A stretch of DNA of 64,000 nucleotides from Anodontia alba (taxonomy: Eukaryota; Mollusca; Bivalvia; Lucinida; Lucinidae): assembly GCA_964016985.1 (NCBI GenBank), contig OZ024828.1:74707264-74771263 (forward strand), given 5' to 3'. Numbering within the stretch: the first letter of the stretch is position 1; every line of letters starts with the position of its first letter. The position numbers and the translations under genes were made by a program. The notes below the pieces were generated by a model that was given only the letters and a program-made list of their open reading frames with translations, was not told the DNA's origin and did no database searches. Of this stretch, positions 44,214 to 54,883 are shown piece by piece.

Positions 44214-44493
44214 ATTACGGAAACACGCCTATTTAAATATATAGAAAATTTCACCTCCAAAAATGGTATATTTTCAGATAAAAACTCTGATATTTCTCAT
44301 ATTTCTGCTCAGAACATAGATTGTGGGTACTTGTTAGAACCGCCTCAATGAGGCGGTTCTAACGGATACCCACAATCTATGTTTTTGAGCAGAAATAAGA
44401 AAAATAATGTATACCCCTGTGAACCCCATGCAGTTTTACTATATAAAAGTGGGGTTTAAGGGGGTCAAAATTATATAGGTGTGTTTTCGTGAT
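44214..44493. mobile_element. Hairpin MITE family B, copy 3
   Basis: ATTACGGAAACACGCCTATT at the left and ATAGGTGTGTTTTCGTGAT at the right. The centre GAACCGCCTCAATGAGGCGG is flanked by long mirrored arms (GTGGGTACTTGTTA / CGGATACCCACAAT). Same orientation and block order as copy 1. Confidence 0.88.
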
Positions 44494-44585
44494 TCAAGGT
44501 TGAGTAGTTGTGTTTGAATTTTTCTTCTTTCTTTGGCGATGGTCATCTGATAGATAAAAAACAAACAGCGACAAAGTATGAAATT

Positions 44586-44650
44586 TTTTAGTAGATTTTT
44601 GATGCCAAACAGATTTTTGATGCCCAAACAGATTTTTGATGCACAAACAT
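44586..44650. repeat. ~20-bp minisatellite, three units
   Basis: AGATTTTTGATGCCAAAC, AGATTTTTGATGCCCAAAC and AGATTTTTGATGCACAAAC in tandem. Confidence 0.8.
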
Positions 44651-44716
44651 TTTTTCAATGGAAAAGCACACAGGAAAAATAACCATGTATTCAATTCAAT
44701 GCAAAGTGTTATACTA

Positions 44717-45299
44717 TGGCAAGCCGTTTTACTATTTATTCTATAAATCAGATATCTGATTTAATATATCAGATATCTTATATAATATTTAAGATATCAG
44801 ATATATTATATAAGATATCTTATATAAATAAGATATCTTATATGTCAATTTAGATATCTTATATGCTATATAAGATATCTGATATGCTATATAAGATATC
44901 TTAATTGGCATATAAGATATCTTATATGTTATATAAGATATCTGATATGCTATATAAGATATCTTATATACGATATAAGATATCTTATTTACTAAAGAAG
45001 ATATCTCATTTGTTCAATTAAATAAGATATCTTATTTAGTATATCAGATATCTTATTTAGTATATCAGAAAATTATATTAATATATTAGATATCTTATTT
45101 AACAAATAAGATATCTTATATAGTAAATAAGATATCTTATATGTGGAATTAAATAAGATATCTAATATGGTATATCAGATATCTTATATAGGATATATCT
45201 GATAAACTAATTCAGATATCTTATATCCTATATTAGATATCTTATATCCTATATAAGATATCTGATATACTATATAATAAATAGTAAAATGGCTTGCCA
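44717..45299. mobile_element. GATATC-palindrome element, copy 1
   Basis: Ends TGGCAAGCCGTTTTACTATT and AATAGTAAAATGGCTTGCCA are inverted repeats of about 24 bp. The interior is almost entirely AAGATATCTTATAT-like sequence: dozens of GATATC palindromes at roughly 15-25 base spacing, joined by TATA-rich linkers. No coding capacity and no match to a transposon class I know. Confidence 0.85.
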
Positions 45300-46220
45300 G
45301 AAAGCCGTTTTACTATTTATTCTATAAATCAGATATCTGATTTAATATATCAGATATCTTATATAATATATAAGGTATCTGATATATTATATTAGATATC
45401 TTATATAAAATAGATATCTTATATGTCAACTAAGATATCTAATATGCTATATAAGATATCTGAATTGACATATAAGATATCTAATATGCTATATAAGATA
45501 TCTGATATGCTATATAAGATATCTCATATAGGATATAAGATATCTTATTTACTAAAGAAGATATCTCATTTATTAAATCAAATAAGATATCTCATTTAGT
45601 ATATCAGATATCTTATTTAGTATATTAGATATCTATATTAATAAATAAGATATCTTATTTAACAAATAAGATATCTTATATGGTAAATTAGATATCTTAT
45701 ATGCGGAATTAAATAAGATATCTCATATATTATATCAGATATCTTATATAGGATATAAGATATCTAATATAGGATATAAGATATCTGAATTAGTATATCA
45801 GATATCTTATATCCTATATTAGATATCTTGTCGGCCTCAGTGGCTCAGTTGGATGCGCCGTCCGACTGGAGACCAGGAGGTCGCGGGTTCAACCCCCGCC
45901 GAGGTCGGCAACATTCTTTCGTGGAGATTGATCATGAAATATTTTCTACTGTCATTCTCTCCCTTCCGCTGATTCAAGAAGGGCAGTTGTCAGTTTCTGG
46001 CGAAAGAATGTGCACAATACTGGTTAACCGCTTAGAGGACTAAGCCTGCCCAGTAAACGTGTGGTTAGGTAAACTGACCGCGCTCGACATGACCTCATTG
46101 GGTTGACTGGGCCGTAAAACCTCAACACAAACAAATATTAGATATCTTATATCCTATATAAAATATCTGATATAATATATGATATCTATTTTGCTTAATA
46201 AATAGTAAAACGGCTTGCCA
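45296..46220. mobile_element. GATATC-palindrome element, copy 2 (split by a SINE)
   Basis: Starts directly at the right end of copy 1 with AAGCCGTTTTACTATTTATT and ends AATAGTAAAACGGCTTGCCA. Without the SINE and its target duplication it is ~600 bp, close to copy 1. Block order follows copy 1 (ATAAATCAGATATCTGATTT near the left end in both) with scattered differences, so the two are tandem relatives. Confidence 0.85.
45830..46134 (+). mobile_element. tRNA-derived SINE family 1, complete copy
   Basis: 305 bp between perfect 14-bp duplications ATATTAGATATCTT (45816-45829 and 46135-46148). The head has an A box (GTGGCTCAGTTGGATGCG) and B box (CGGGTTCAACCCC), the internal promoter of RNA polymerase III, and GGCCTC/GAGGTC can pair as an acceptor-like stem. 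The body contains GGTCGGCAACATTCTTTCG and GTCAGTTTCTGGCGAAAG, and the 3' end is GGGCCGTAAAACCTCAACAC with a CAAACAA tail. This is the reference copy for the other three in the window. Confidence 0.93.
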
Positions 46221-47245
46221 TATTATACAGATTTTATTATGCCACTGAATAACATTCAGTAACAGACCATCACCATGGAGTCGAATTGTTTTAGGGTTCT
46301 AATTTATGTTCTGAAAATAAGGCTACAATGAGTTAGGTGCAACCTAATGATACCCCTGCCTGAAAAATGAACTACCGATAGATAATATCAGATTTTTTAT
46401 CATTTCAGAAAAAGTTACATTGGATTATATAGCTTTTCGTCAGTATTTAAATTCAACAAAAGATACTGGGAAATACCTTGGCATATACAAGCAGTTTCTC
46501 ATGCATGTAATTATCATATATAGAGCTCTGTACATACAGTATGATGTGTTAAGGTAGAGAGCAAACTGATCTGAAGAAGTTATGTTCTACGTAATATTTT
46601 CCCACGAACACAACAAACTGTATAGTGGTGAGTTGCTAGTAATAACTAAGTTTTGATCTTCTGGGGATACTGTTTTGGCTTATAACTAAGCATTTAAGAT
46701 TCTGCTGATCGATTTAAAAAACAAAATAGAACATTAAATCAGATGACTATTTCAGAATGAATGAATTTTATGGGTTCATTACAGTGAGCCTCCCTGATCA
46801 TCATAGCTGCATCACATTATGCCAGACTCAGTATCTTTTACCTTTACAAACTATAGATTAGGAGGATGTTTCAAATTAACTTTGAGAATGTCTTGTTCAT
46901 TTTTCTCTCGAGCAGCTAATACAGCTTGTTCTATATCAAAGACATGCAAATTTAACAGCAGTCAGATATTTAATATTTTGGAAAGCATATATCAGTCTGA
47001 GGCAGCATAGTAACTATTGTGTTAACTTAGTTAATTCCACCAAAATGGAGGGAGATATTCTTTAATTTGGTGTAGTTCTCTGCAGAGGATTCAGTATCTT
47101 GCTTGTCTGCATGATATCTTGTAAACTACATATCTGATTGTAAACATTTCTTTCTGGAAGACAGTAGTTTTACTCCAGTTTTTAAAATCCAAGTGAAAAC
47201 CTTGATACCAAGAGGGACCAGAGTCCTCATTTGGGGACTTTACAT

Positions 47246-47246
<1 letters not shown>
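46221..47246. other. Unassigned AT-rich spacer
   Basis: No repeat, MITE or coding signal that I can support. Open frames here are short and motif-free. Confidence 0.45.

Positions 47247-47284
<38 letters not shown>
47247..47284. repeat. Poly-T run (38 bp)
   Basis: Uninterrupted T run followed by CCAGCT. Confidence 0.95.
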
Positions 47285-47359
47285 CCAGCTCAACCAAGTA
47301 CTTAAATTGCTAAGCAAGAAAAAATACTGGTTGTTGCTCATGCTTCATATATCAAAAAC

Positions 47360-47760
47360 AAGGGGCCCATGGGCCACAATTCGCTCACCTGCATATTTGC
47401 AAATGCCATGCAACAGTCCTCCAGTATTGCCACAGCAACTGGGACACAAATTTTTCCATACCATAAAAAAAGTCAGAGGTCATCCTAGTCTCATCATTTT
47501 AACAAAGTTGGTAGACCTTGAGTCCCCGATACTGTATACCAAGATTCAGCCTCAAAGCTTTTTTAGTACTGGAGAAGATTGTAAAGTGTTTTTACCATAT
47601 ATGGCCATGGCACCCATCTTTTTCAATGATGCAGAACCATTTGAACAAAGGATCAACATCCCTTCGACAGAAGGCGCCATGTGAAATCTGGTGAAAATTG
47701 GGCAAGTGGTTTAAGAGAAGACATTTAAAGATTTCATATAGCACAGGGGCATAGGGCAGA
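47360..47760 (-). mobile_element. Fragment of the CTCAGGTGAGCGA element (3' end)
   Basis: On the minus strand its end reads CAGGTGAGCGAATTGTGGCC, then CATGGGCCCCTTGTTT, the same terminus as 54884-57205 (CAGGTGAGCGAACCGTGGCC, GGGCCTCTTG). The rest is a diverged interior typical of these elements (CCATATATGGCCATGG). The left boundary is clear; the inner one is approximate. Confidence 0.65.
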
Positions 47761-47880
47761 TAACCCCAGGGGCAAAATTTTGATCCTAGCTAAACATTTT
47801 AATACTTTAATACAGTGTAAGTTTCAGCCATTAGTCTTAAATACATATTGAAAAAAATGATTTACCACATTTTCAATGTT

Positions 47881-48090
47881 ATAAGCGAGCCTTCAGTCGT
47901 GACAAAATCAACAATGTAGTCTGTGTTCCCATCACAGACTCTGATGCACTCTACTAGACAGCTAAGGACCCTAGTTTTCTTCAAACGGACAGTTAAGATG
48001 CTGATCAGACTGGGTGGAGGCCAAGGCTGATCATACTCTTTTCGTGCCACCCAGACAACAATGTTGGTTTTGTCACATGGAGGCTCTTAT
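47881..48090. mobile_element. TIR MITE (ATAAGCGAGCCT type)
   Basis: Left ATAAGCGAGCCTTCAGTCGT then GACAAAATCAACAATGTAGT; right (minus reading) ATAAGAGCCTCCATGTGACA then AAACCAACATTGTTGTCTGG. About 45 bp of imperfect terminal inverted repeat, non-coding interior. No clear target duplication seen. Confidence 0.7.
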
Positions 48091-48348
48091 ATTATATCTT
48101 GTTATCGATGTAGGTTATTATTATGATGACATTATTTTTCTCTGAAAAAAAAGAAAGAAAGAAATATGCTGTTTTGGGTTTATGAAATATGCTTTCAAAT
48201 ATTTTGAGAAAAGAACAAGCTGGGGGACCTTAAAGCATCAGAACAGGAAAAAAAAAAGAGACGTTGCTTATACTGAGAATTTTAGGAATTTAACAGTTTC
48301 TTTTCAGCAATTATGTCACGACCAAAACAATTGACACACAAAAATTGG

Positions 48349-48730
48349 TATGAGACAGTAGCCAGCTCCACCACCAACCTATGACTCAGTATGAGAGTGT
48401 AGCCAACTCCACCACCAGCCTATGACTCAGTATGAGACAGTAGCCAGTTCCCCCACCAGCCTATGACTCAGTATGAGACTGTAGCCAGCTCCACCACAAT
48501 CCTATGACTCAGTATGAGACTGTAGCAGACTCCACCATCAGCCTATGACTTAGTACGAGACTGTAGCCAGCTCCACAGCCTATGACACAGTGTGAGACTG
48601 TAGCCAGCTCCACCACCAGCCTATGACTCAGTATGAGCTCCACCACCAGCCTATGACTCAGTATGAGACTGTAGCCTGCTCCACGAGCAGCTTATGACTC
48701 GGTATGAGACTGTAGCCAGCTCCCCCATCA
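48349..48730. repeat. ~41-bp minisatellite
   Basis: Around ten units of CCTATGACTCAGTATGAGAC plus TGTAGCCAGCTCCACCACCAG, with a few shortened units. Ends just where the ~190-bp array begins. Confidence 0.92.
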
Positions 48731-49819
48731 GCCTATGATTGTGTGCATTTGATAGCTAGGTACCCTTGGTACATCCTGGGTGGGAGTAGATCCCGTCACA
48801 TTCCCTGGTATGGGGGCTACAGGGGGCCAATATGTTGAAAATAGGTAAAAAATTAAGGAAAATTATTTTTTGTCTAATTTCAATATTTTCTTTCGGTGTT
48901 TCAGCCTCTTATTTTCTTAAAATGATTATGTGCATTTAATATCTAGGTACCCTAGGTACATGCTTGGTGGGGTTAGATTCCGCCACATTTCCCTGGTAGG
49001 GTAGGGGGCTACAGATAGTCAGTCTGTTGAAAATACACCAGAAATATCGTAAAATCAAGGGTTGTCTAATTCCAATACTTTTTTTCGGTGTTCCACCCTC
49101 TTATTTTCTTAAAATGATTATGTGCAGTTGGTAGCTAAGTACCCTTGGTACATCTAGTGGGTGGAAGTAGATCCCGTCACATTCCCTGGTATGGGGGCTA
49201 CAAGGGGCCAATATGTTGAAGATACGTCAAAAATTTAGGAAAATCAGTTTTTGTCTAATTTCAATATTTTTTTTTTTTTTTGATAGTCCAGCCTCTTATT
49301 TTCTTAAAATGATTATGTGCATTTAGTAGCTGGGTACCCTGGGTACATCATGGGTGGATACAGATACCGTCACATTCCATATTAAGGGGGCTATAGGTGG
49401 CCAATATGTTGAAAATACGCCAAAAATATTGAAAAAAAAAAAAAGGTTGGCTAATTTCAATATATTTTTTCGGCGTCCCAACCTATTATTTTCTTAAAAT
49501 GATTATGTGCATTTAGTCACCCATGTACATCATGGGTGGGGATAGATTCCGTCACATTCCCTATTATAGGGAACACGTGGGGGGGGGGGGGGGGGGGGGG
49601 GCAATATGTTGAAAATGCGTCAAAATACTGAAGAAAAAAAAACAAAACAAAAAAACAGGTTGGCTAATTTCAATATATTTTTCGGTGTTCTAACCTCTTA
49701 TTTTCTTAAAATGATTTTGTGCATTTAGTAGCTAAGTACCCTGGGTACATCCTAGGTGTGGGTAGATTCCGTCACATTCCCTATTAAGGGGACTAATGGG
49801 GGCCAATATGTTGAAAATA

Positions 49820-49983
49820 CAGTGGAACCTCGATAATTCAAAGTCCAAGAGACCAAACAGTTTTGTTTGAATTATTGTGACTTTGAATAATTGAGGGTTA
49901 AAATGCATACATATATTTCAGTTGGGACTTCAAAATGATTTTGAATTCTTGAGAATTTTGAATTATTTGAGTTCTACGTACTG
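49820..49983. mobile_element. pogo-like MITE (CAGTGGAACCTCGATAATTC)
   Basis: Begins CAGTGGAACCTCGATAATTC; the right end is decayed (TTATTTGAGTTCTACGTACTG) but still inverted. Flanking TA at 49818-49819 and 49984-49985. Neighbouring array units read GAAAATACGTCAAAAATATT without interruption, so the insertion point and the TA duplication are seen directly. Same family as 62315-62488. Confidence 0.88.
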
Positions 49984-50213
49984 TACGTCAAAAATATTGA
50001 AAAAAAAAAGAGGTTGGCTAATTTCAATATATTTTTTCGGTGTTCCAACCTCTTATTTTCTTTAAATGATTATGTGCATTTAGTAGCTAGGTACCCTGGG
50101 TACATGCTGGTTGGGGTAGATTCCGTCACATTCCCTGTTATAGGGGCTACAGGGGGGGCAATATGTTGAAAATAGTTTAAAAAAAATATAGGAATAACAT
50201 TTTTTTTGTCTAA

Positions 50214-53200
50214 TTATGCCCCCAACTTTGAAAAAAGTTGGGGGCATATTGCTTCTGGCTTTTCTGTTCGTTCGTTACGTTCGTTCGTTCGTCACGCTTT
50301 CTGGTGCATTGCATAACTTTAGAACCATATATGCTAATGTTTTGAAATTTCATATATGGATTTCTCATGAAAAAATAGGTGACCCGAATTTTTTTATCCG
50401 AATTTTCTCCCATTTTAGAGTTAATGCCCTTTAAATTAGAAACATTGAAATCTCGTTAGCAAGCTATCTAAAAAGTATTTGAGCTAGAGTCTTGATACTT
50501 TGTATACTGATTGGGGCTGAGGAGGAGATCACCTGATTAAGTTTTCAACCAATTTAATGAATTTATTTGGAGTTATGACTCTTTGCAATTTTGGCCATTT
50601 GTTGCTTTCATGTGCATAGCATATGTTTAGAACCATGAATGCTAATACTTTGAAATTTCATATATGGATTTCTCATGAAAAAATAGGTGACCCGTATTTT
50701 TTTCTTGTCCGAATTATCTCCCATTTTAGAGTTATTTCCCATGTAATAAAATAGCATTGAAATCTCGTTAGCAAGATCTCAAAAAGTATTTGCGCCAGAG
50801 CCTTGATATTTGGTATAGTGATTGGGACTGAGGAGGTGATATTTGGTATAGTGATTGGGACTGAGGAGGAGATCACCTGATTTAATGAAATTTTGTTGGA
50901 GTTATGGCCCTTTGCAATTTCTGGCTATTTAATCCTGTTGCTTTCATGTGCATAGCATAAGTTTAGAACCATGTAGGCTAATGTTTTGAACAAATAAAAA
51001 AAAATAATTTAAATACATTGAAATCTCGTTAGCAAGATATCTCAAAAAGTATTTGAGCTAGAGTTTTGATATTTGGTATACTGATTGGGACCGAGGAGGA
51101 GGAGATCACCTGATTAAATTTTCAACCTGTTCAATGAAATTTTGTTGGAGCTATGGCCCTTCGCAATTTTTGGCCATTGTTGCTTTCATGTGCATTGCAT
51201 AACTTTAGAACCATGTATGCTAATGTTTTGAAATTTCATATATAGAATCCTCATGAAAAAAAAATGGTGACCTGTATTTTTTCCTTATCAGAATTATCTT
51301 CCTTTTTAGAGTTATTGCCCTTTTAATAAAATAACATTAAAATATCGTTAGCAAGATATCTCAAAAAGTATTTGAGTTAGTTCTTTTATATTTGGTATAC
51401 TGATTGGGGCTGAGGAGAAGATCATCTGATTAAATTTTCAGCCAATTTAATGAAATTTTGTTGGTGTTATGGCCCTTTGCAAGTTTTGGCCTTTTGTTGC
51501 TTTCATGTGCATAGCATAAGTTTAGTACCGTATATGCTAATGTTTTGAAATTTCATATATGGATTCCTCATGAAAAAATAGGTGACCCGGATTTTTTTCT
51601 CGTCCGAATTATCTCCCATTTTAGAGTTATTTCCCTTGTAATATAATAACATTGAGAAAAAAAAGTAAGAGAAAAGTCCGGGGAGTGCCACAATCATAAA
51701 CCGCAGCCCTTCCCAGACCCCTAGAGGAAGAGGAAACCGACAAATCTAAACAAGCACAAACCGAACAAACGTACGAAAAGCACTAAGATTAGCTCTCTCT
51801 TCCCCAAGCGAGGTAATCGCAATACTAAAAGGACTGAAAAACACAAGAACAAAATGATGCACGGAAAGACATACAACAAATCGCCTCGTAGAATAAACCA
51901 CAGAGCAACAAAGAGTAAGACTAACACCGGGACCACCGCCTTAGAACGGTCGGTAGAGCAAACCACCGGGGGGGGGTTTAAAGCACTTTTACAGCTAGCT
52001 AACTTCACCCTGGGTCCCGATGCTACTCTTAATACAGAAATACATAAAAATTCGGTTCGCATAAAGGCTCCCAACTCAGTCAATGCATCTAAGCGAAATC
52101 TCGTTAGCAAGATCTCTCAAAAAGTATTTGAGCTAGAGCCTTGACATTTGGTATAGTGATTAAGACTGAGGAGGAGATCATCTGGTTAAATTTTCGGCCA
52201 GTTTAATGAAATTTTGTTGGAGTTATGGCCCTTTGAAATTTCTGGTTATTTGATCTTGTTTCTTTCATGTGCATAGCATAAGTTTAGAACCATGTATGCT
52301 AATGTTTTGAAAATTCATATATGAATTCCTCATAAAAAATAGGTGACCCGTAGTTTTTTCTTATCCGAATTATCTCCCGTTTTAGAGTTATTGCCCTTTT
52401 AATAAAATAACATTGAAATCTTGTTAGCAAGTTATCTCAAAAAGTATTTGAGCTAGTCTTGATATTTGGTTTACTGGTTGGGACTGAGGAGGAAATTACC
52501 TGATTAAATTTTCAACAAATTTAATGAAATTTTGTTGAGCTATAGCCCTTTGCAATTTTGTTCATTGTTGCTTTCATGTGCATAGCATAAGTTTAGAACC
52601 ATGTATGCTAATGTTTTGAAATTTCAGATATGGAATCCTCATGAAAAAATACGTGACCCGGATTTTTTTTCTTATCCGAATTATCTCCCATTTTAGAGTC
52701 ATTTCCCTTGTAATAAAATAACATTGAAATCTCGTTAGCAAGCTATCTCAAAAGCTATTTCAGCTAGAGCCTTGATATTTGGTGTACTGATTGGGACTGA
52801 CAAGGAGATCACCTATTTAAATTTTCAGCCAGTTTAATGAAATTTTGTTGGAGTTATGGCCCTATGCAATTTTTGACCATTTGTTGCTTTCATGTGCCTA
52901 GCATAAGTTTAGAAACATATATGCTAATGTTTTGTAATTTCGTATATGGATTCCTCATGAAAAAATAGGCGACCTATAATTATCTCCTTATCCGAATTAT
53001 CTCCTATTCTAGAGTTATTTCCCTTGTAATAAAATAACATTGAAATATTGTTAGCAAGATATCTCATCGAAAAGTATTTGAGCTAGAGCCTTTATATTTG
53101 GTATAGAGACTGAGACTGAAGAGGAGATCACCTGATTAACTTTTAGCCAGTTTAATGAAATAATGTTGGAGTTATGGCCCTTTGCAATTTTTGGTCATTT

Positions 53201-53305
53201 TTTGCTTTATTGTGCATTACCGTCATTGGCAAGCAGTGTTGGAGTCAAATTGTGTTGGAGTCAGGCAGTGTTGGGGGCATAGTGTTTTACAAACACCAAT
53301 TCTAG
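50214..53305 (+). mobile_element. Helitron/Helentron-like non-autonomous element with ~310-bp internal repeats
   Basis: Starts with a strong hairpin (ATGCCCCCAACTTTG..AAGTTGGGGGCAT), then a TTCG microsatellite (about 50268-50300), then about nine ~310-bp units (TCTCGTTAGCAAG, GAGGAGATCACCTGATTAA, GTTGGAGTTATGGCCC, GAACCATGTATGCTAATG). The 3' end repeats GTTGGGGGCATAGTG, forms a GTGTTT-TAC-AAACAC stem and ends CTAG. Joining the flanks gives GTCTAA/TTTCAAT, exactly the array unit, so insertion was at A^T (or T^T) without target duplication. No Rep/helicase gene. Layout matches DINE/pearl-type elements. Confidence 0.78.
51656..52094. mobile_element. Unclassified ~440-bp insertion inside the Helitron-like element
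   Basis: Interrupts one ~310-bp unit between ACATTGA and GAAATCTCG, with at most a 2-bp duplication (GA). Contains CCACAATCATAAACCGCAG, ACCGCCTTAGAACGGTC and a G run, and resembles 15310-15830. The open frame across it (51854-52144 on +) has no recognised motif. Confidence 0.55.
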
Positions 53306-54883
53306 TTTCAATATTTGTTTTCGGTGTTCCAACCTCTTATTTTCTTAAAATAATTATGTGTATTTGGTAGCTAGGTACCCTTGGTACATCCTGGGTGGGA
53401 GTTGATCCCGTCACATTCCCTGGTATGGGGACTACAGGGGGCCAATCTGTTGAAAATACACCAAAAATATCGAAAAATCAAGGGTTGGCAAATTTCAATA
53501 TTTGTTTCGGTGTTCCAACCCCTTATTTTCTAAAAATGATTACGTGCATTTATTATAGTAGCTAGATACCCTTGGTACATGCTGGGTGGGGATAGATTCC
53601 GTTACATTCCCTGGTATGGGGGCTACAGGGGGCCAATATGTTGGGAATACGTCAAAAATATAGGAAAAACAAGGTTTGGCAAATTTCAATATATATTTAC
53701 GATGTTTCAACCTCTTACTTTCTTAAAATAATTATGTGCATTTAGTAGCTAGGTATCCTGGGTACATCATGGGTGGGGGTAGATTCCGTCACATTCCCTG
53801 GTATGCGGGGCTACAGGGAGAGCTAAAATGTTGAAAATATGTCAAAAATATTAAAAAAAAAACAAAAAAAGAAAAACAAAAAACAATGATTGGCTGATTT
53901 CAATATATTTTTTCGGTGTTCTAACCTCGTTTTTTCTTAGAATGGTTTTGTGCATTTAGTACCTAGGTACCCTGGGTACATCATGGGTGGGGGTAGATTC
54001 CGTCACATTCCCTGGTATGGGGGCTACGGGGGGGGCACTATGTTGAAATTACGTCAAAAATATCGAAAAAACAAAGATTGGCTAATTTCAATATATTTTT
54101 TCAGTGTTACCTCTTATTTTCTTAAAATGATTATGTGCATTTAGTAGCTAGGTACCATGGGTACATGCTTGGTGGGGTAGATGCCGTCACATTACCTGGT
54201 ATTGGGGCTACATGGGGCCAATATTTTGAAAATACGCTAAAAATACAGGAAAATCAATTTTGTCTAGTTTCAATATTTTTTTTTCGGTGTTTCAACCTCT
54301 TATTTTCTTAAAATTATTATGTGCATTTGGTAGCTAGGTACCCTTAGTACATCCTGGGTGGGAGTAGATCCCGTCACATTCTCTGGTATGGGGGCTACAG
54401 GGGATGGAGGGTGGGGGCAATATGTTGAAAATATGTCAAAAATAGAGGAACATAAATTTTTGTCTAGTTTCAATATTTGTTTTCGGTGTTCGAACCTCAA
54501 ATTTTCTTAAAAATTACTGTGTGCATTTGGTAGCTAGGTACCCTGGGTACATCCTCAGTGGGAGTAGATCCCGTCACATTCCCTGGTATGGGGCTACATG
54601 GAGTCAATATGTTGAAAATACGTCAAAAATACAGGAAAATCAATTTTGTCTAGTTTCAATAATATTTTTAGGTGTTCCAACCTCCTAATTTCTTAAAATG
54701 GGTATGTGCATTTAGTAGTTAGGTACCCTGGGTACATCATGGGTGGGGTAGATTCCGTCACATTCCCTATTATGGGGGCTACAGGGGGCCAATATGTTGA
54801 AAATACTTTAAAAGTATTGAAAAAAAGGAAACAAAGATTGGCTAATTTCAATATATTTCTTCGGGGTTCCAACCTCTTATTTT

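Noticed and set aside
45830..45910. A stand-alone tRNA gene
   Set aside because: The A and B boxes belong to a 305-bp SINE with target duplications and three other copies in the window; the cloverleaf is imperfect.
47193..47684. 163-residue open frame as a gene
   Set aside because: It reads through the 38-bp poly-T run (poly-Phe) and into a mobile-element fragment.
48349..48730. 41-bp minisatellite as part of a protein with repeats
   Set aside because: Unit length is not a multiple of three and several units are shortened; no frame stays open.
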